A stretch of DNA of 64,000 nt from Streptomyces sp. NK15101 (GTDB lineage: Bacteria; Actinomycetota; Actinomycetes; Streptomycetales; Streptomycetaceae), in NCBI RefSeq assembly GCF_020400725.1, contig NZ_JAINVG010000023.1:30042-94041 (forward strand). The letters are read 5' to 3'. The notes under the pieces were generated by a model. That model searched no databases. It was given only the letters and a program-made list of their open reading frames with translations, and had not been told where the DNA came from. A program made the translations under genes and the position numbers. This document shows, one piece after another, positions 46,371 through 57,312 of this stretch. Positions within the stretch are counted from its first letter, which is position 1. Each line of letters begins with the position of its first letter.

Positions 46371-48227
46371 TCAGTGCCCGGCGGAGAAGGAGACCAGCAG
46401 GTACTCCTTGATGTCGTTGGTCCCGGTCGACTCCCGGGGCTTGCTGATCAGCGTCTCCGAGATGAAGAACCGGCCGTCCTGGTAGAGCAGTTCGGCGCCG
46501 TTCAGGCTGAAGCTCGACTCGGGGCTGTTGAGCGACTTGTTCCCCGGGTTCTCCAGGAGCAGCGTCTCCTTCATCGTGCCGCCGTCGACCGAGACGATCC
46601 GGCCGCCCTTGCCGTAGGGGGGCTCCTTGTAGGCGATGAGGTTGCCGCCGTCCATCCGCAGCGGGACGAAGGTGTACTTGTCCCCGGCGTCGGCCTTCTC
46701 CGGCACCGTGCGCCCGGTGGCCAGGTCGAAGCCGATGATCTCGTTCGTCTCGTCGCCGTACTCGCCGGTGCTGCCCTCGTGCTCCTCGGTCGGCAGGTAC
46801 AGCCGGCCGTTGCCGACGAGCGCCTGCTGGCAGGACTCGACCTCGGTCGGGCGGCAGCGGGCCGCGTACTGATCCGGGTCCGCCGTGATCTTCGTCTTCA
46901 GCTTCCCGGTCTTCTCGTCGATCGAGAAGAAGTCCGTGATGCCGCTGCCGTCACCGGAGCTGTCGCCGATGTCGGCCGCGACGACCAGCGGCTTCGTGGA
47001 GACGACCGAGGCGTACTTCACGCCGGGCGGCATCTTGAACTGCGAGAGCGGGGCGCCCGTCATCGGGTTGAGGTTCTGGATCAGCACGTTCGGGCTGTCG
47101 TACGCCCCGCACTTGCGGACCGCGACGAGGCCCTCCCCGCCGCCGTACCCCATGTCGTAGCAGTTCTGGTCGTTGGCCTGCGGCTTCCAGCGCGGGTTGC
47201 CGTTGGCGAGGTCGAAGGCGGCGCCGCCGTCGGTGCCGCCGGCCGCGACGGTCGTCCCGCTGAGCGTGACCTCGCTGAACCGCGCCTTCTGGTCGCCGGC
47301 GCTGCCGCCGGTGACCGAGGCCGACCACAGCAGCTTGCCGGTGTTCAGGTCGACCACGCCGACCTCGGTGCACGGCTGGTAGTAGCGCGGCCCCACCCGC
47401 TTCTTGGCCTCGAAGAGGATCGGCGCCTTGTCGTCCTTGGTGACGTGCCGCGAGGCGCCGCAGACCTGGCCGGTCAGCGGCAGCGTCCACAGGACGCTGC
47501 CCTTGTCCAGGTCGTAGGCGACCAGCGAGTTCACGCCCGGCTTCACGAACGCCTTGTCGGTGATCCAGGAGCCGGAGACGTCGGTGATGTCCGCGACCTT
47601 CGGCTGCGGCAGGGAGAAGGCCAGCTTCGCCTGGGTGTTCGCCGGGACCTTCTCCTTGCCGCCGCCGCCGAGCCCGTTGCCGCCGGTGGACCCGCCACCG
47701 CCGGTGCCCTGCGAGGTGCCGCCCGAGCCCTTGGCCTCGTCGCCCCCGTCGTCGCCACCGGAGTTGGCGTACCAGATGCCGGCGCCGATGATCAGGACCA
47801 CGGCGACGGCCGCCGCGATGACGATCTGGAGCTGCGCCGACAGCTTCCTGCCGCCGCCCGGGACCGGAGCGACGGGCTGCTGGTAGCCGCCGTAGGCCTG
47901 CTGCGGCTGGGTCGGGTAGCCGTACGGGGGCTGGCCCGGCTGCTGCGGATAGCCGCCGTACTGCTGGGGCTGCTGCGGCTGCTGGGGCGCGGTGGGATAG
48001 CCGTAAGGCTGCTGCGGTACCTGGGGCTGTTGCGGGTGGCCGTAGCCCGGATCGGGCTGGGCCGGCTGCTGCTGCTGCGGGTATCCGTAGCCCGGGTCGG
48101 GCTGGGCCGGCTGCTGCTGCGGGTAGCCGTACCCCGGCTGCTGCTGCGGCGGCGGGGGCGTCGGGGCGCCGAAGCCGCCCTGCGGGTCCGGGGGTTGGTT
48201 CGGCGGCGGCGGGGGTGGCTGCGTCAT
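46371..48227 (-). CDS. PQQ-like beta-propeller membrane protein 1
   Basis: 618 residues. The N-terminal 120 residues are a cytoplasmic, Pro/Gln/Gly/Tyr-rich tail with repeated PGYGYPQQ units. One TM segment follows ([21 protein letters not shown]), then a Gly/Ser linker and an outward-facing PQQ-like propeller with strand repeats such as [30 protein letters not shown] and [14 protein letters not shown]. Several Cys ([26 protein letters not shown]) may form disulfides. No enzymatic residues are evident. It lies 13 nt after a paralogue and is probably in the same operon. Confidence 0.88.
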   Translation of the reverse strand: MTQPPPPPPNQPPDPQGGFGAPTPPPPQQQPGYGYPQQQPAQPDPGYGYPQQQQPAQPDPGYGHPQQPQVPQQPYGYPTAPQQPQQPQQYGGYPQQPGQPPYGYPTQPQQAYGGYQQPVAPVPGGGRKLSAQLQIVIAAAVAVVLIIGAGIWYANSGGDDGGDEAKGSGGTSQGTGGGGSTGGNGLGGGGKEKVPANTQAKLAFSLPQPKVADITDVSGSWITDKAFVKPGVNSLVAYDLDKGSVLWTLPLTGQVCGASRHVTKDDKAPILFEAKKRVGPRYYQPCTEVGVVDLNTGKLLWSASVTGGSAGDQKARFSEVTLSGTTVAAGGTDGGAAFDLANGNPRWKPQANDQNCYDMGYGGGEGLVAVRKCGAYDSPNVLIQNLNPMTGAPLSQFKMPPGVKYASVVSTKPLVVAADIGDSSGDGSGITDFFSIDEKTGKLKTKITADPDQYAARCRPTEVESCQQALVGNGRLYLPTEEHEGSTGEYGDETNEIIGFDLATGRTVPEKADAGDKYTFVPLRMDGGNLIAYKEPPYGKGGRIVSVDGGTMKETLLLENPGNKSLNSPESSFSLNGAELLYQDGRFFISETLISKPRESTGTNDIKEYLLVSFSAGH

Positions 48228-48240
48228 CGGTCCGTGTACC

Positions 48241-50067
48241 TCACTTGCTGAAGGCCATCATCGTCTTGACCTGCATCTCGTCCTTGTCGTTGGACGCCGA
48301 CACACGTCCGCTCGCCACCACGAAGGTGCCGCTGCCGTAGGCGAAGCTCGCGTCGTAGAAGTTGCCCTCGATCCCGGCGGTCGAGGCCGGGTGCTGGAGC
48401 AGGATCTTCGGCGCGCCGCCGGTCGGGGCGAGGGTGGCGACGGCACCGCCCTTGTCGTACGTGGCGTCCACGTAGAGGAGGACGTCGGAGCCCTCCATCC
48501 GCAGCGGGGTCATCGACCGTCCCTCGGGCGCCTTGGCGCGCCACTTGGCCTTGCCGGTCTTCAGGTCGAAGGCGACGACCTCGTTGGACTTGCCGTAATC
48601 GGCCTCGGTGGCCATGTAGAAGGTGTTCGCGTCGGCCGCGACACCCGTGCAGCCCTGGAGGTTCTTGCCGAAGATGACGAAGCTGCCGCCGCACGAGGGG
48701 GCGAACTTGTCGTTGCCGCCCTGGATCTGGGAGCGGAGCCTGCCGTTGGCGTCGAGCGCGAAGATGGACCACTTCTTCTGGTCGCGCTGGGTGGCCGAGA
48801 CGACCAGCGGGTCGACCGAGTAGACCTTGTCGACCTCCCAGTTCGCCTCCAGCCGGAAGGTGTACTTGGGCTTGCCGGTGTTGGGGTCGACCTGGCCGAT
48901 CGCCTGGATCTTCTTGGTGGTGCTGCCCGACGGGCAGTCCATGGCGGCGATCAGCTTGCTGCCGCCCGCGTAGGCGAAGGGCTTGCAGCCGGAGTCGGGG
49001 CCCTTGAAGAGCTGCCGGCCGTCGGCGAGGGAGAAGCCGTACGCGCTGCTGGAACCGGCGGCGGTGACCGTGTTGCCGCTGATGGCAAGGGTGTTGTCGG
49101 AGAAGGCGAAGAAGCCCGTGGCCTTCGGGACGGCCTTCTTCCAGCCGGCCTTGCCCGTCTTGAGGTCGATCTTCTGGAGCTGGGTGCACTTGGCGCCGTC
49201 CTTGGCGCTCTCGGCGTAGCCGAAGACCATGGAGCCGTCGGCGGCGGGCTCCGGCGGGACCGCGCACAGCTCGAACGGCAGGTCGACGTGCCACTTGCGC
49301 TTGCCGTCGCTCAGGGCGTAGCCGTCGACGCCCTTGTACATCGCCTTGACGACGGTGTCGCCGACGATCCACGGGCCGAAGACGTCGGAGCCGTTGCGGG
49401 GCAGGTCGACGTCGTTCTTCAGCAGCCAGTCGACCTTCGCCTCGCCGGCCTGGCGGCCCGCGTTGAGGTCCTCCTCGCCGTTGCCGCCGTCACCCGTGCC
49501 GTCGCCTTGGTCCACCGACTCGGTGGGCTTGGGGGCGCCGGAGGTGGCCGTGGCGGTGGGCTGTGCGACCGGGTCCTTCTCGTCGTCCCCGCCGACGACG
49601 GCCCAGGTCGTGACGGCGGCGACCAGGACGGCCGCGGCGGCCACGGCCGCGACGACACCGGTCCGGCCCTTGAACGGACCGCCGCCGCCGGGAGTCTGCG
49701 GCGGGGTGGGGGCGCCCTGGTACATGGGCTGGGTCGGGTAGCCGCCGTAAGGGTTCTGCTGCTGCCCGTACGGACCGGGCTGGCCGGGCTGGCCCTGCTG
49801 CGGGTAGCCGTACGGCTGCGCCGCCGGCTGCCCATAGGGGCCGGGCTGGCCGTACGGACCGGACTGCGGGGCCTGCCCCGGCTGCTGCGGGTACCCGTAA
49901 CCGGGCTGCGTCGGCTGTCCGTACGGTCCCGGCGCGGCCGGCGGCGGGGTCTGCGGCGCCTGCGGCGGGACCGGCGGCACGGGCGGCATGCCCTGGCCCG
50001 GCCCCTGGTTCGGGTCCTGAGGGGCTCCGAAGCCCCCCGGCGGCTGGTTGCTGGGCGGCTGGGTCAT
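48241..50067 (-). CDS. PQQ-like beta-propeller membrane protein 2
   Basis: 608 residues with the same plan as the downstream gene: a Pro/Gln/Tyr-rich tail ([20 protein letters not shown]) for about 125 residues, a TM ([20 protein letters not shown]), an Asp/Glu-rich linker and a propeller with [45 protein letters not shown] and [17 protein letters not shown] 50067 follows AGGGGG. Such proteins are frequent in Streptomyces and remain without a known partner. The duplication is presumably local. Confidence 0.88.
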   Translation of the reverse strand: MTQPPSNQPPGGFGAPQDPNQGPGQGMPPVPPVPPQAPQTPPPAAPGPYGQPTQPGYGYPQQPGQAPQSGPYGQPGPYGQPAAQPYGYPQQGQPGQPGPYGQQQNPYGGYPTQPMYQGAPTPPQTPGGGGPFKGRTGVVAAVAAAAVLVAAVTTWAVVGGDDEKDPVAQPTATATSGAPKPTESVDQGDGTGDGGNGEEDLNAGRQAGEAKVDWLLKNDVDLPRNGSDVFGPWIVGDTVVKAMYKGVDGYALSDGKRKWHVDLPFELCAVPPEPAADGSMVFGYAESAKDGAKCTQLQKIDLKTGKAGWKKAVPKATGFFAFSDNTLAISGNTVTAAGSSSAYGFSLADGRQLFKGPDSGCKPFAYAGGSKLIAAMDCPSGSTTKKIQAIGQVDPNTGKPKYTFRLEANWEVDKVYSVDPLVVSATQRDQKKWSIFALDANGRLRSQIQGGNDKFAPSCGGSFVIFGKNLQGCTGVAADANTFYMATEADYGKSNEVVAFDLKTGKAKWRAKAPEGRSMTPLRMEGSDVLLYVDATYDKGGAVATLAPTGGAPKILLQHPASTAGIEGNFYDASFAYGSGTFVVASGRVSASNDKDEMQVKTMMAFSK

Positions 50068-50132
50068 CAGCGGTTTCCCCCTAGACGTGAGCGGGTTTTC
50101 TTTCTACCACTCACGCGATGGCGCAAAAGCGA

Positions 50133-50165
50133 CCGGTCCGCCCCTTGTTCCCAAGGGAGGACCGG
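50133..50165 (-). terminator. Hairpin after the ABC-F gene
   Basis: CCGGTCC and GGACCGG form the base and CCCTTG/CAAGGG the top of the stem, around TTCC (plus-strand view). It separates the ABC-F gene from the PQQ-like operon. Confidence 0.8.
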
Positions 50166-50204
50166 CCCGTGATGCCCTTGTTATGCGTCCTGACCCGGTC
50201 GGGA

Positions 50205-52010
<1,806 letters not shown>

Positions 52011-52065
52011 GTTGACTCCTGTACGGGGGATCGATCGACGTCCTAGGGTACGTCGCGCCACCGCC

Positions 52066-52095
52066 GGTACACCTCCGGTGCACCAGCGGTGTACC
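52066..52095 (+). promoter_or_regulatory. Triple-octamer operator of the RHH/PIN pair
   Basis: Three octamers, GGTACACC, GGTGCACC and GGTGTACC, are separated by 3 nt each (period 11). The middle one is a palindrome, and the two outer ones are reverse complements of each other, so the whole 30-bp site has dyad symmetry. It ends 8 nt before the antitoxin ATG. This fits cooperative binding of a ribbon-helix-helix antitoxin on one face of the helix. Confidence 0.75.
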
Positions 52096-52103
52096 GTAGC
52101 CGT

Positions 52104-52391
52104 ATGGCTGACTCCACCATCAAGGTGCCGGACACCACCCGCGACCATCTCGCCTCGCTGGCCCGCGAGCGGGGCACCACGATAGGAGCACTCGTCACCG
52201 AGCTGGCCGCTACCCAGCTCACCGCCGCACAGGCGCGGGAGAAGGTGGCCGAGAGCCGGCGGATCATGCGCGAGCGGATGCACTCCACCCTCACCGACGA
52301 AGAGTTCGACGCGACCCCGAACGCGCTGGACAAGGTCTACGAGATCGCCGCCGCGAACGCCCGCAAGGCCCTCGGAGACACCGCGGCGTGA
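52104..52391 (+). CDS. Ribbon-helix-helix antitoxin (VapB/ParD-like)
   Basis: 95 residues. The N-terminus TIKVPDTTRDHLASLARERG followed by TTIGALVTELA has the strand-helix-helix look of RHH proteins. The C-terminal half (ESRRIMRERMHSTLTDEEFD) is charged and would wrap the toxin. It overlaps the PIN gene by 4 nt (ATGA), the usual antitoxin-toxin coupling. Autoregulation through the adjacent triple operator is inferred. Confidence 0.8.
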   Translation: MADSTIKVPDTTRDHLASLARERGTTIGALVTELAATQLTAAQAREKVAESRRIMRERMHSTLTDEEFDATPNALDKVYEIAAANARKALGDTAA

Positions 52392-52780
52392 TCATTCTCG
52401 ACACCTCCGCCGTACTCGCGCTCGCGCGCGGCCACCGCAAGCTCCAGCGCGTCGCCGACAACGCGGCCGCGTCCCCGTTCCGTCACCTCCAGGTGCCCGC
52501 CCTCTGCCTCCTCCAGGCCGAGACCGAGGACGAAGGCGCGGGCGACGCGGCCCTGGCGCTGCCCGGCATCGACATCGTCCCGCTCGACACGGTCGCATCC
52601 GTGACCGTCGCGCGGATGGTTCGCGGCGGTTTCGGCGGACCCGACGTCTGCCACGCGCTCTACACCGCGCTGCCCGCGCCTCATCGCCCCACCATGGACC
52701 TGATCCTCACGGACCGGGCGGACCTCTATCCCCCGGGGACCGTGACCGTGGACATCGACGACGAGCGTCTCGACGACTGA
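52388..52780 (+). CDS. PIN-domain toxin (VapC-like)
   Basis: A 130-residue putative ribonuclease. PIN acidic residues can be assigned: Asp in MIILDTSAVLAL, Glu in CLLQAETEDEG, Asp in GPDVCHAL, and Asp in ILTDRADLYPPG. The last motif is close to the usual TxD...Y/F ending. The product is somewhat diverged from VapC, and the middle of the domain is compact. It partners the upstream RHH protein; target RNA unknown. Confidence 0.78.
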   Translation: MIILDTSAVLALARGHRKLQRVADNAAASPFRHLQVPALCLLQAETEDEGAGDAALALPGIDIVPLDTVASVTVARMVRGGFGGPDVCHALYTALPAPHRPTMDLILTDRADLYPPGTVTVDIDDERLDD

Positions 52781-52790
52781 GCGTCTGCCG

Positions 52791-54086
52791 TCAACCGGCC
52801 CGCCGGCCCCGACCCGCCCGCTCCACGAGCAGCCAGCCCGCCAGGGCCAGGCCGACGGCCGCCGGGGCGGTGACCGGGACGGCGATCAGCGTCGCCGCGT
52901 GGCCGTCGAGGAGACCGCCGAAGCCCGTCAGGGACAGGCCCAGGACGCCGAACAGGGCGAGGGTGATGCCGAGGGCGGCGAGCGGGCCGCCCGTGCCGGT
53001 CGCCGGAGCGGCCGGGACCGGGGCCTCGAAGCGGCGGAAGACGGCGACGAGCAGGGCCGTGAGCACGGCCGCCGCCGCGAACCGGAGCGGGACCTGGGCC
53101 CACCAGGCGCCCGAGGCCGGGGCCGGGAGCTCCACGCCGAGACCGAGCAGCGCCCCGTACACGCCGAGCATGGCCGTCAGGTGCCACAGGAACGCCGTCA
53201 TCGCGATCCCGTTGGCGGCGACCACCGCCCGCCACACCCCGGCACGGGCGACGAACCGCGCCCCCGGGCCCCTCAGCAGCTCGACCGCGCCGACCAGCCA
53301 CAGCCCGTGGCAGAGCAGGGCGAGGGTCGGCGGGGCCATGTTCGACACCTTCTCCCCGGGCATCCCGACCATCGACAGCGGGTACGGGCCGAGGGCGACG
53401 AGCGCGGTCGCGCCGACGAGGCCCGCGGCGGCGAGCAGGGCCGGGCGGCGGATCATGCCGTCGGCGCGGAGGAAGCCGAGCTGGTGGACGGCGAGCCACA
53501 CGAACGCGAAGTTCAGGAACTCGACGAAGGGGACGTCCGCCGCGAACCGCAGCACGTCCACCGCGACCGCCCCGCCGGCGAGCGCGCCGAACGCGCCCCA
53601 GCCCCACCGCTCGTGCAGCCGCAGCAGCGGCGGCGTGAAGGCCACCATCGCGAGGTAGATCCCGATGAACCACAGCGGCTGCGTGACGAGCCGCAGCGCG
53701 ACCCCGGTGAGCCCTCCCTCGGCGCCGGACAGCTGGAGCGCCAGCGCGGCCGCGCCCCACACCCCGACGAACACCATCGTCGGCCGCAACAGCCGCTGGA
53801 GCCGGGCCCGCAGGAAGGCCGCGTACTGGGGGCGGGAGCGGTGGGCGAGGGCGTGCGAGAAGCCGCCGACGAAGAAGAACACCGGCATCACCTGGAACAC
53901 CCAGGTCACCACCTGGAGTTCCGGCACCACGGCGAGCAGGTTCCCGACCTGCCCGTCGGCGGTGACGGCAGCCATCAGCCAGTGGCCGAGGACGACGACC
54001 GCGAGCGAGGCGACCCGGAGCAGGTCGACGTACCGGTCCCGCGTCGCGGGCGTGGCGGCGGCGAGTTCACGCACACTGATTCCCAT
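52791..54086 (-). CDS. Acyltransferase family 3-type membrane protein
   Basis: 431 residues with about ten to eleven TM helices. The N-terminal RYVDLLRVASLAVVVLGHWL has the Arg/His pattern of OafA/YrhL-type O-acyltransferases, with the catalytic-type His in GHWL. PVFFFVGGFSHALA and RLQRLLRPTMVF follow. Such proteins acylate sugars, lipids or antibiotics at the membrane. ATG 54086 is used. No glycan pathway adjoins it, so the acceptor is unknown. Confidence 0.85.
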   Translation of the reverse strand: MGISVRELAAATPATRDRYVDLLRVASLAVVVLGHWLMAAVTADGQVGNLLAVVPELQVVTWVFQVMPVFFFVGGFSHALAHRSRPQYAAFLRARLQRLLRPTMVFVGVWGAAALALQLSGAEGGLTGVALRLVTQPLWFIGIYLAMVAFTPPLLRLHERWGWGAFGALAGGAVAVDVLRFAADVPFVEFLNFAFVWLAVHQLGFLRADGMIRRPALLAAAGLVGATALVALGPYPLSMVGMPGEKVSNMAPPTLALLCHGLWLVGAVELLRGPGARFVARAGVWRAVVAANGIAMTAFLWHLTAMLGVYGALLGLGVELPAPASGAWWAQVPLRFAAAAVLTALLVAVFRRFEAPVPAAPATGTGGPLAALGITLALFGVLGLSLTGFGGLLDGHAATLIAVPVTAPAAVGLALAGWLLVERAGRGRRAG

Positions 54087-54131
54087 GCGGGTACGGTCCC
54101 GCGGCGACCGGGCCGGCCGTCAGGGCGCGGA

Positions 54132-54152
54132 TACTCAACCACCGGCTGAGTA
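54132..54152. promoter_or_regulatory. TACTCA-N9-TGAGTA inverted repeat
   Basis: A perfect 6-bp inverted repeat with a 9-nt spacer lies in the 270-nt divergent region, 46 nt upstream of the acyltransferase. A TATGGT motif shortly downstream on the plus strand could be a -10 for the SMP-30-like gene. The rest of the spacer shows no clear structure. Confidence 0.45.
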
Positions 54153-54356
54153 CGGCCCGGCGGCGTATGGTGCGAGAGGGCATCCGGGCGCCGGGCGTCA
54201 CCCGACGCGGGCGCGGCACCCCGACCCGCGCCGCGCGCTGCCAACCGGCCCCATGGCGTCGGCCACGCGGGCGACCTCCCGGCCACGGCTGCCGCGCTCC
54301 CCGGCCGGCGAAGCGCCAGCCTCTCCTCAGATCACTCGTACCCCGAGGAGAAGTCC

Positions 54357-55334
54357 ATGTCGAGACACCCACGTCTGGCCGCCGTCGCCGTCGCCACCGC
54401 GGCCCTCACCCTGCTCGCCGCCGGCCCGGCGTCGGCCGGCGACCCGGCCGTGTCCGATCCCCGCGTCGTCGCCCACTTCGACTTCGCCGCCGGGGAGACC
54501 CCGGAGAACATCGCCCTGGAGCCCGACGGCTCCGCCCTCCTGACCTTCGCCTACGCCCACAAGGTGGTGCGGGTCGGCAGGAACGGGTCCGGGCCGACGG
54601 ATGTCGCGACCCTCCCCACGGTGACCGACCCGCCGTCGGCCCTCGTCACGGGCATCGTCCGCGCCCACGACGGCACCCTGTACGTCAACTACGTCACCGG
54701 CACCGAGGACGAGAACGGCATCTGGCGCGTCCGCCCCGACGGCAGCGCGCCCCAGCGGATCGTGAAGGTGCCGGTCGACGGCTTCCCCAACGGCCTCGCC
54801 CTCGACGAGAAGTGCGAGACCCTGTACGCCGCCGACTCGGCGCGCGGCGTCGTGTGGAGCGCACCGGTGCCCGACGGGGACGTGGAGGTGGACGCGACGG
54901 TCTGGGCCACCGGGGACGCCCTCCAGCCGACCGAGGACATCCCCTACGGCGCCAACGGCCTGAAGCTCCACGACGGTGCCGTCTGGGTGTCCAACTCCGC
55001 CCAGGAGACCCTGCTCCGCATCCCGATCAGGAGGAACCGGTCCGCGGGCCCGATCCAGACCAGGGCGACCGGACTCACCGGGATCGACGACTTCGCCTTC
55101 ACCGGGCACGGCAACACGGTCCTGGCCGCGCTGGTCACGGAGAACAAGGTCGAGCTCGTCCGCCCCGACGGCACCCACAAGACCGTCCTCACCGGCGCGG
55201 ACGGCCTGTCCGACCCGACCTCGGTGGCGATCCGCGCCAAGACCGTCTACGTGCCCAGCGCGTCCTACTTCGCCGCCGCGGACGAGAAGGACCCGAACCT
55301 CCTCCTGGCCCGCATCACCAGGAACAAGCTCTAG
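54357..55334 (+). CDS. Secreted SMP-30/NHL-like beta-propeller protein
   Basis: A 325-residue exported protein. A Sec signal peptide (MSRHPRLAAVAVATAALTLL ... GPASA) precedes six-bladed-propeller-type repeats: ENIALEPDGSALLTF, GIVRAHDGTLYVNYVTG, GIWRVRPDGS, PNGLALDEKCETLYAADS, ANGLKLHDGAVWVSNS and FTGHGNTVLAAL. This resembles gluconolactonase/SMP-30-like proteins, but the metal-ligand residues cannot be confirmed by eye. ATG 54357 follows GAGGAG. Confidence 0.83.
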   Translation: MSRHPRLAAVAVATAALTLLAAGPASAGDPAVSDPRVVAHFDFAAGETPENIALEPDGSALLTFAYAHKVVRVGRNGSGPTDVATLPTVTDPPSALVTGIVRAHDGTLYVNYVTGTEDENGIWRVRPDGSAPQRIVKVPVDGFPNGLALDEKCETLYAADSARGVVWSAPVPDGDVEVDATVWATGDALQPTEDIPYGANGLKLHDGAVWVSNSAQETLLRIPIRRNRSAGPIQTRATGLTGIDDFAFTGHGNTVLAALVTENKVELVRPDGTHKTVLTGADGLSDPTSVAIRAKTVYVPSASYFAAADEKDPNLLLARITRNKL

Positions 55335-55367
55335 GGCCCGTCCGACCCCGATCCGCCGGACGGGCCC
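55334..55367. terminator. Terminator between convergent genes
   Basis: GGGCCCGTCCG pairs perfectly with CGGACGGGCCC around a 12-nt loop. It serves both the SMP-30-like gene and ispE. Confidence 0.88.
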
Positions 55368-55395
55368 CGGGGACCGTCCGGCCGTTCGCGTCGGA

Positions 55396-56295
55396 TCAGG
55401 AGCCCAGGACGACCGCGCCCGGGGCCGGCGACGTGGCCACCCGGGCCGTGCGGCAGGTGCCCGAGGCGGTGAGGGCGGCGGCGACCGCGGCCGCCGTCTC
55501 CGCGTCCTTCACCAGGAACGCCGTCGTCGGACCCGAGCCGGAGACCAGGGCCGCGAGGGCGCCCGCCTCGGTGCCGGCCGTCAGGGTCGCGGCGAGCGAG
55601 GGGCGCAGGGAGAGCGCCGGGGCCTGGAGGTCGTTGGCGAGGCCGTCGGCGAGGGCGGTGGTGTCGCCGGTCGCCAGGGCCTCCAGGAGGGCCGGCGACG
55701 CGGCCGGCTCGGGGACGTCCACGCCCTCGGCGAGGCGGTCGAACTCCCCGTACACCGCCGGGGTCGAGAGCCCGCCGTCGGCGACGGCGAACACCCAGTG
55801 GAAGGTGCCTCCGACCGGCAGCTCCGTCAGCTTCTCGCCGCGTCCGGTGCCGAGCGCCGCCCCGCCCACCAGGCTGAACGGCACGTCGGAGCCGAGCTCC
55901 GCGCAGATCTCCAGGAGCACGTCACGGGGCGTGTCGAGGCCCCAGAGCGCATCGCAGGCGAGCAGCGCGCCCGCGCCGTCCGCGCTGCCGCCGGCCATGC
56001 CGCCGGCGACCGGGATGTCCTTCTTGATGTGCAGGTGCACGTCGGGGGCGATGCCGTGCCGGGCGGCGAGCAGCTCGGCGGCGCGCGCGGCCAGGTTGGT
56101 GCGGTCCAGCGGCACCTTGTCGGCGTCCGGGCCCTCGCAGGTGATCGTCAGCCCGTCGGCGGGGGCGGCGGTCACCTCGTCGTACAGGGAGACGGCGAGG
56201 AAGACGTTCGCCAGGTCGTGGAAGCCGTCGGGGCGGGCTGCGCCGACGGCCAGCTGCACGTTGACCTTGGCGGGGACTCGTACGGTCACGCTCAC
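55396..56295 (-). CDS. ispE: 4-diphosphocytidyl-2-C-methyl-D-erythritol kinase
   Basis: A 299-residue GHMP kinase of the MEP isoprenoid pathway. The substrate motif is [20 protein letters not shown] followed by FHDL; the ATP loop is [20 protein letters not shown] third motif [11 protein letters not shown] lies near residue 255. GTG 56295 overlaps the ksgA stop by 4 nt (GTGA). The ksgA-ispE pairing is common in actinomycetes. Confidence 0.96.
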   Translation of the reverse strand: MSVTVRVPAKVNVQLAVGAARPDGFHDLANVFLAVSLYDEVTAAPADGLTITCEGPDADKVPLDRTNLAARAAELLAARHGIAPDVHLHIKKDIPVAGGMAGGSADGAGALLACDALWGLDTPRDVLLEICAELGSDVPFSLVGGAALGTGRGEKLTELPVGGTFHWVFAVADGGLSTPAVYGEFDRLAEGVDVPEPAASPALLEALATGDTTALADGLANDLQAPALSLRPSLAATLTAGTEAGALAALVSGSGPTTAFLVKDAETAAAVAAALTASGTCRTARVATSPAPGAVVLGS

Positions 56296-57179
56296 TGCTG
56301 CTTCGCCTCCGGCTTGTTCTCCGCGATCCGTGCGAACTCCTCGACCGTCAGCGACTCGCCCCGCGCCTGCGGCGAGATCCCGGCCTTCACGAGGGCCTCC
56401 TCGGCCGCCGCGGGCGAGCCCGCCCAGGTCGCGAGGGCCGCGCGCAGCGTCTTGCGGCGCTGTGCGAAGGCCGCGTCGACGACCGCGAAGACCTCCTGGC
56501 GGCTCGCGGTGGTCGGAAGGGGTTCGGTGCGGCGGACGAGGGAGACGAGACCGGAGTCGACGTTCGGCGCGGGCCAGAAGACGTTGCGGCCGATGGCCCC
56601 GGCGCGCTTGACCTCCGCGTACCAGTTGGCCTTGACCGAGGGGACCCCGTACACCTTGTTGCCGGGCCTGGCGGCGAGCCGGTCGGCGACCTCGGCCTGG
56701 ACCATGACGAGGGTCCGCTCGATGGTCGGGAACCGCTCCAGCATGTGGAGCAGGACGGGCACGGCCACGTTGTACGGCAGGTTCGCGACGAGCGCGGTGG
56801 GCGGCGGGCCCGGAAGCTCCTCGACGTGCATCGCGTCGGAGTGGACGAGCGCGAAGCGGTCGGCGCGGGCGGGCATCCGGGCGGCGATCGTGGCGGGCAG
56901 CGCGGCGGCGAGCACGTCGTCGATCTCGACGGCCGTCACGCGGTCGGCGGCCTCCAGGAGGGCCAGGGTGAGGGAGCCGAGTCCGGGGCCCACCTCCACG
57001 ACCACGTCCTCGGGCCGCACCTCGGCCGTGCGGACGATCCGCCGGACGGTGTTGGCGTCGATGACGAAGTTCTGGCCCTTCTGCTTCGTGGGGCGCACGC
57101 CGAGGGCGGCGGCCAGCTCACGGATGTCGGCGGGGCCGAGGAGGGCGTCGGGGCTTTCGGGGCCGGTGGTGGTGCTCAC
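56292..57179 (-). CDS. ksgA: 16S rRNA dimethyladenosine transferase KsgA
   Basis: A 295-residue enzyme that dimethylates two adjacent adenines at the 3' end of 16S r[21 protein letters not shown], the SAM motif [25 protein letters not shown] and the catalytic [11 protein letters not shown] are present, with [11 protein letters not shown] near the C-terminal domain. GTG 57179 is the start. It overlaps ispE, and its upstream spacer holds a repeat of its own 5' end. Confidence 0.97.
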   Translation of the reverse strand: MSTTTGPESPDALLGPADIRELAAALGVRPTKQKGQNFVIDANTVRRIVRTAEVRPEDVVVEVGPGLGSLTLALLEAADRVTAVEIDDVLAAALPATIAARMPARADRFALVHSDAMHVEELPGPPPTALVANLPYNVAVPVLLHMLERFPTIERTLVMVQAEVADRLAARPGNKVYGVPSVKANWYAEVKRAGAIGRNVFWPAPNVDSGLVSLVRRTEPLPTTASRQEVFAVVDAAFAQRRKTLRAALATWAGSPAAAEEALVKAGISPQARGESLTVEEFARIAENKPEAKQQ

Positions 57180-57312
57180 CGGTACAGCCTACGGGGCCCC
57201 GGTACGGCCGACCTACGGCTCACCGGTCCGGCCCCGCGCCCGCCGGCACGGCTCTGCCCCGTACCGCCGGTCCACGGCCCGCCGGTCCGGCCGTGCGCTC
57301 ACCGGTACAGCC
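57174..57312. repeat. 16-bp direct repeat bracketing the ksgA-rpfB spacer
   Basis: GCTCACCGGTACAGCC occurs at 57174-57189, over the ksgA start codon, and at 57297-57312, over the rpfB stop. The 107 nt between contain two further imperfect copies of CCGGTCCGGCC-type words. This suggests a local duplication; a terminator role is possible. Confidence 0.6.
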
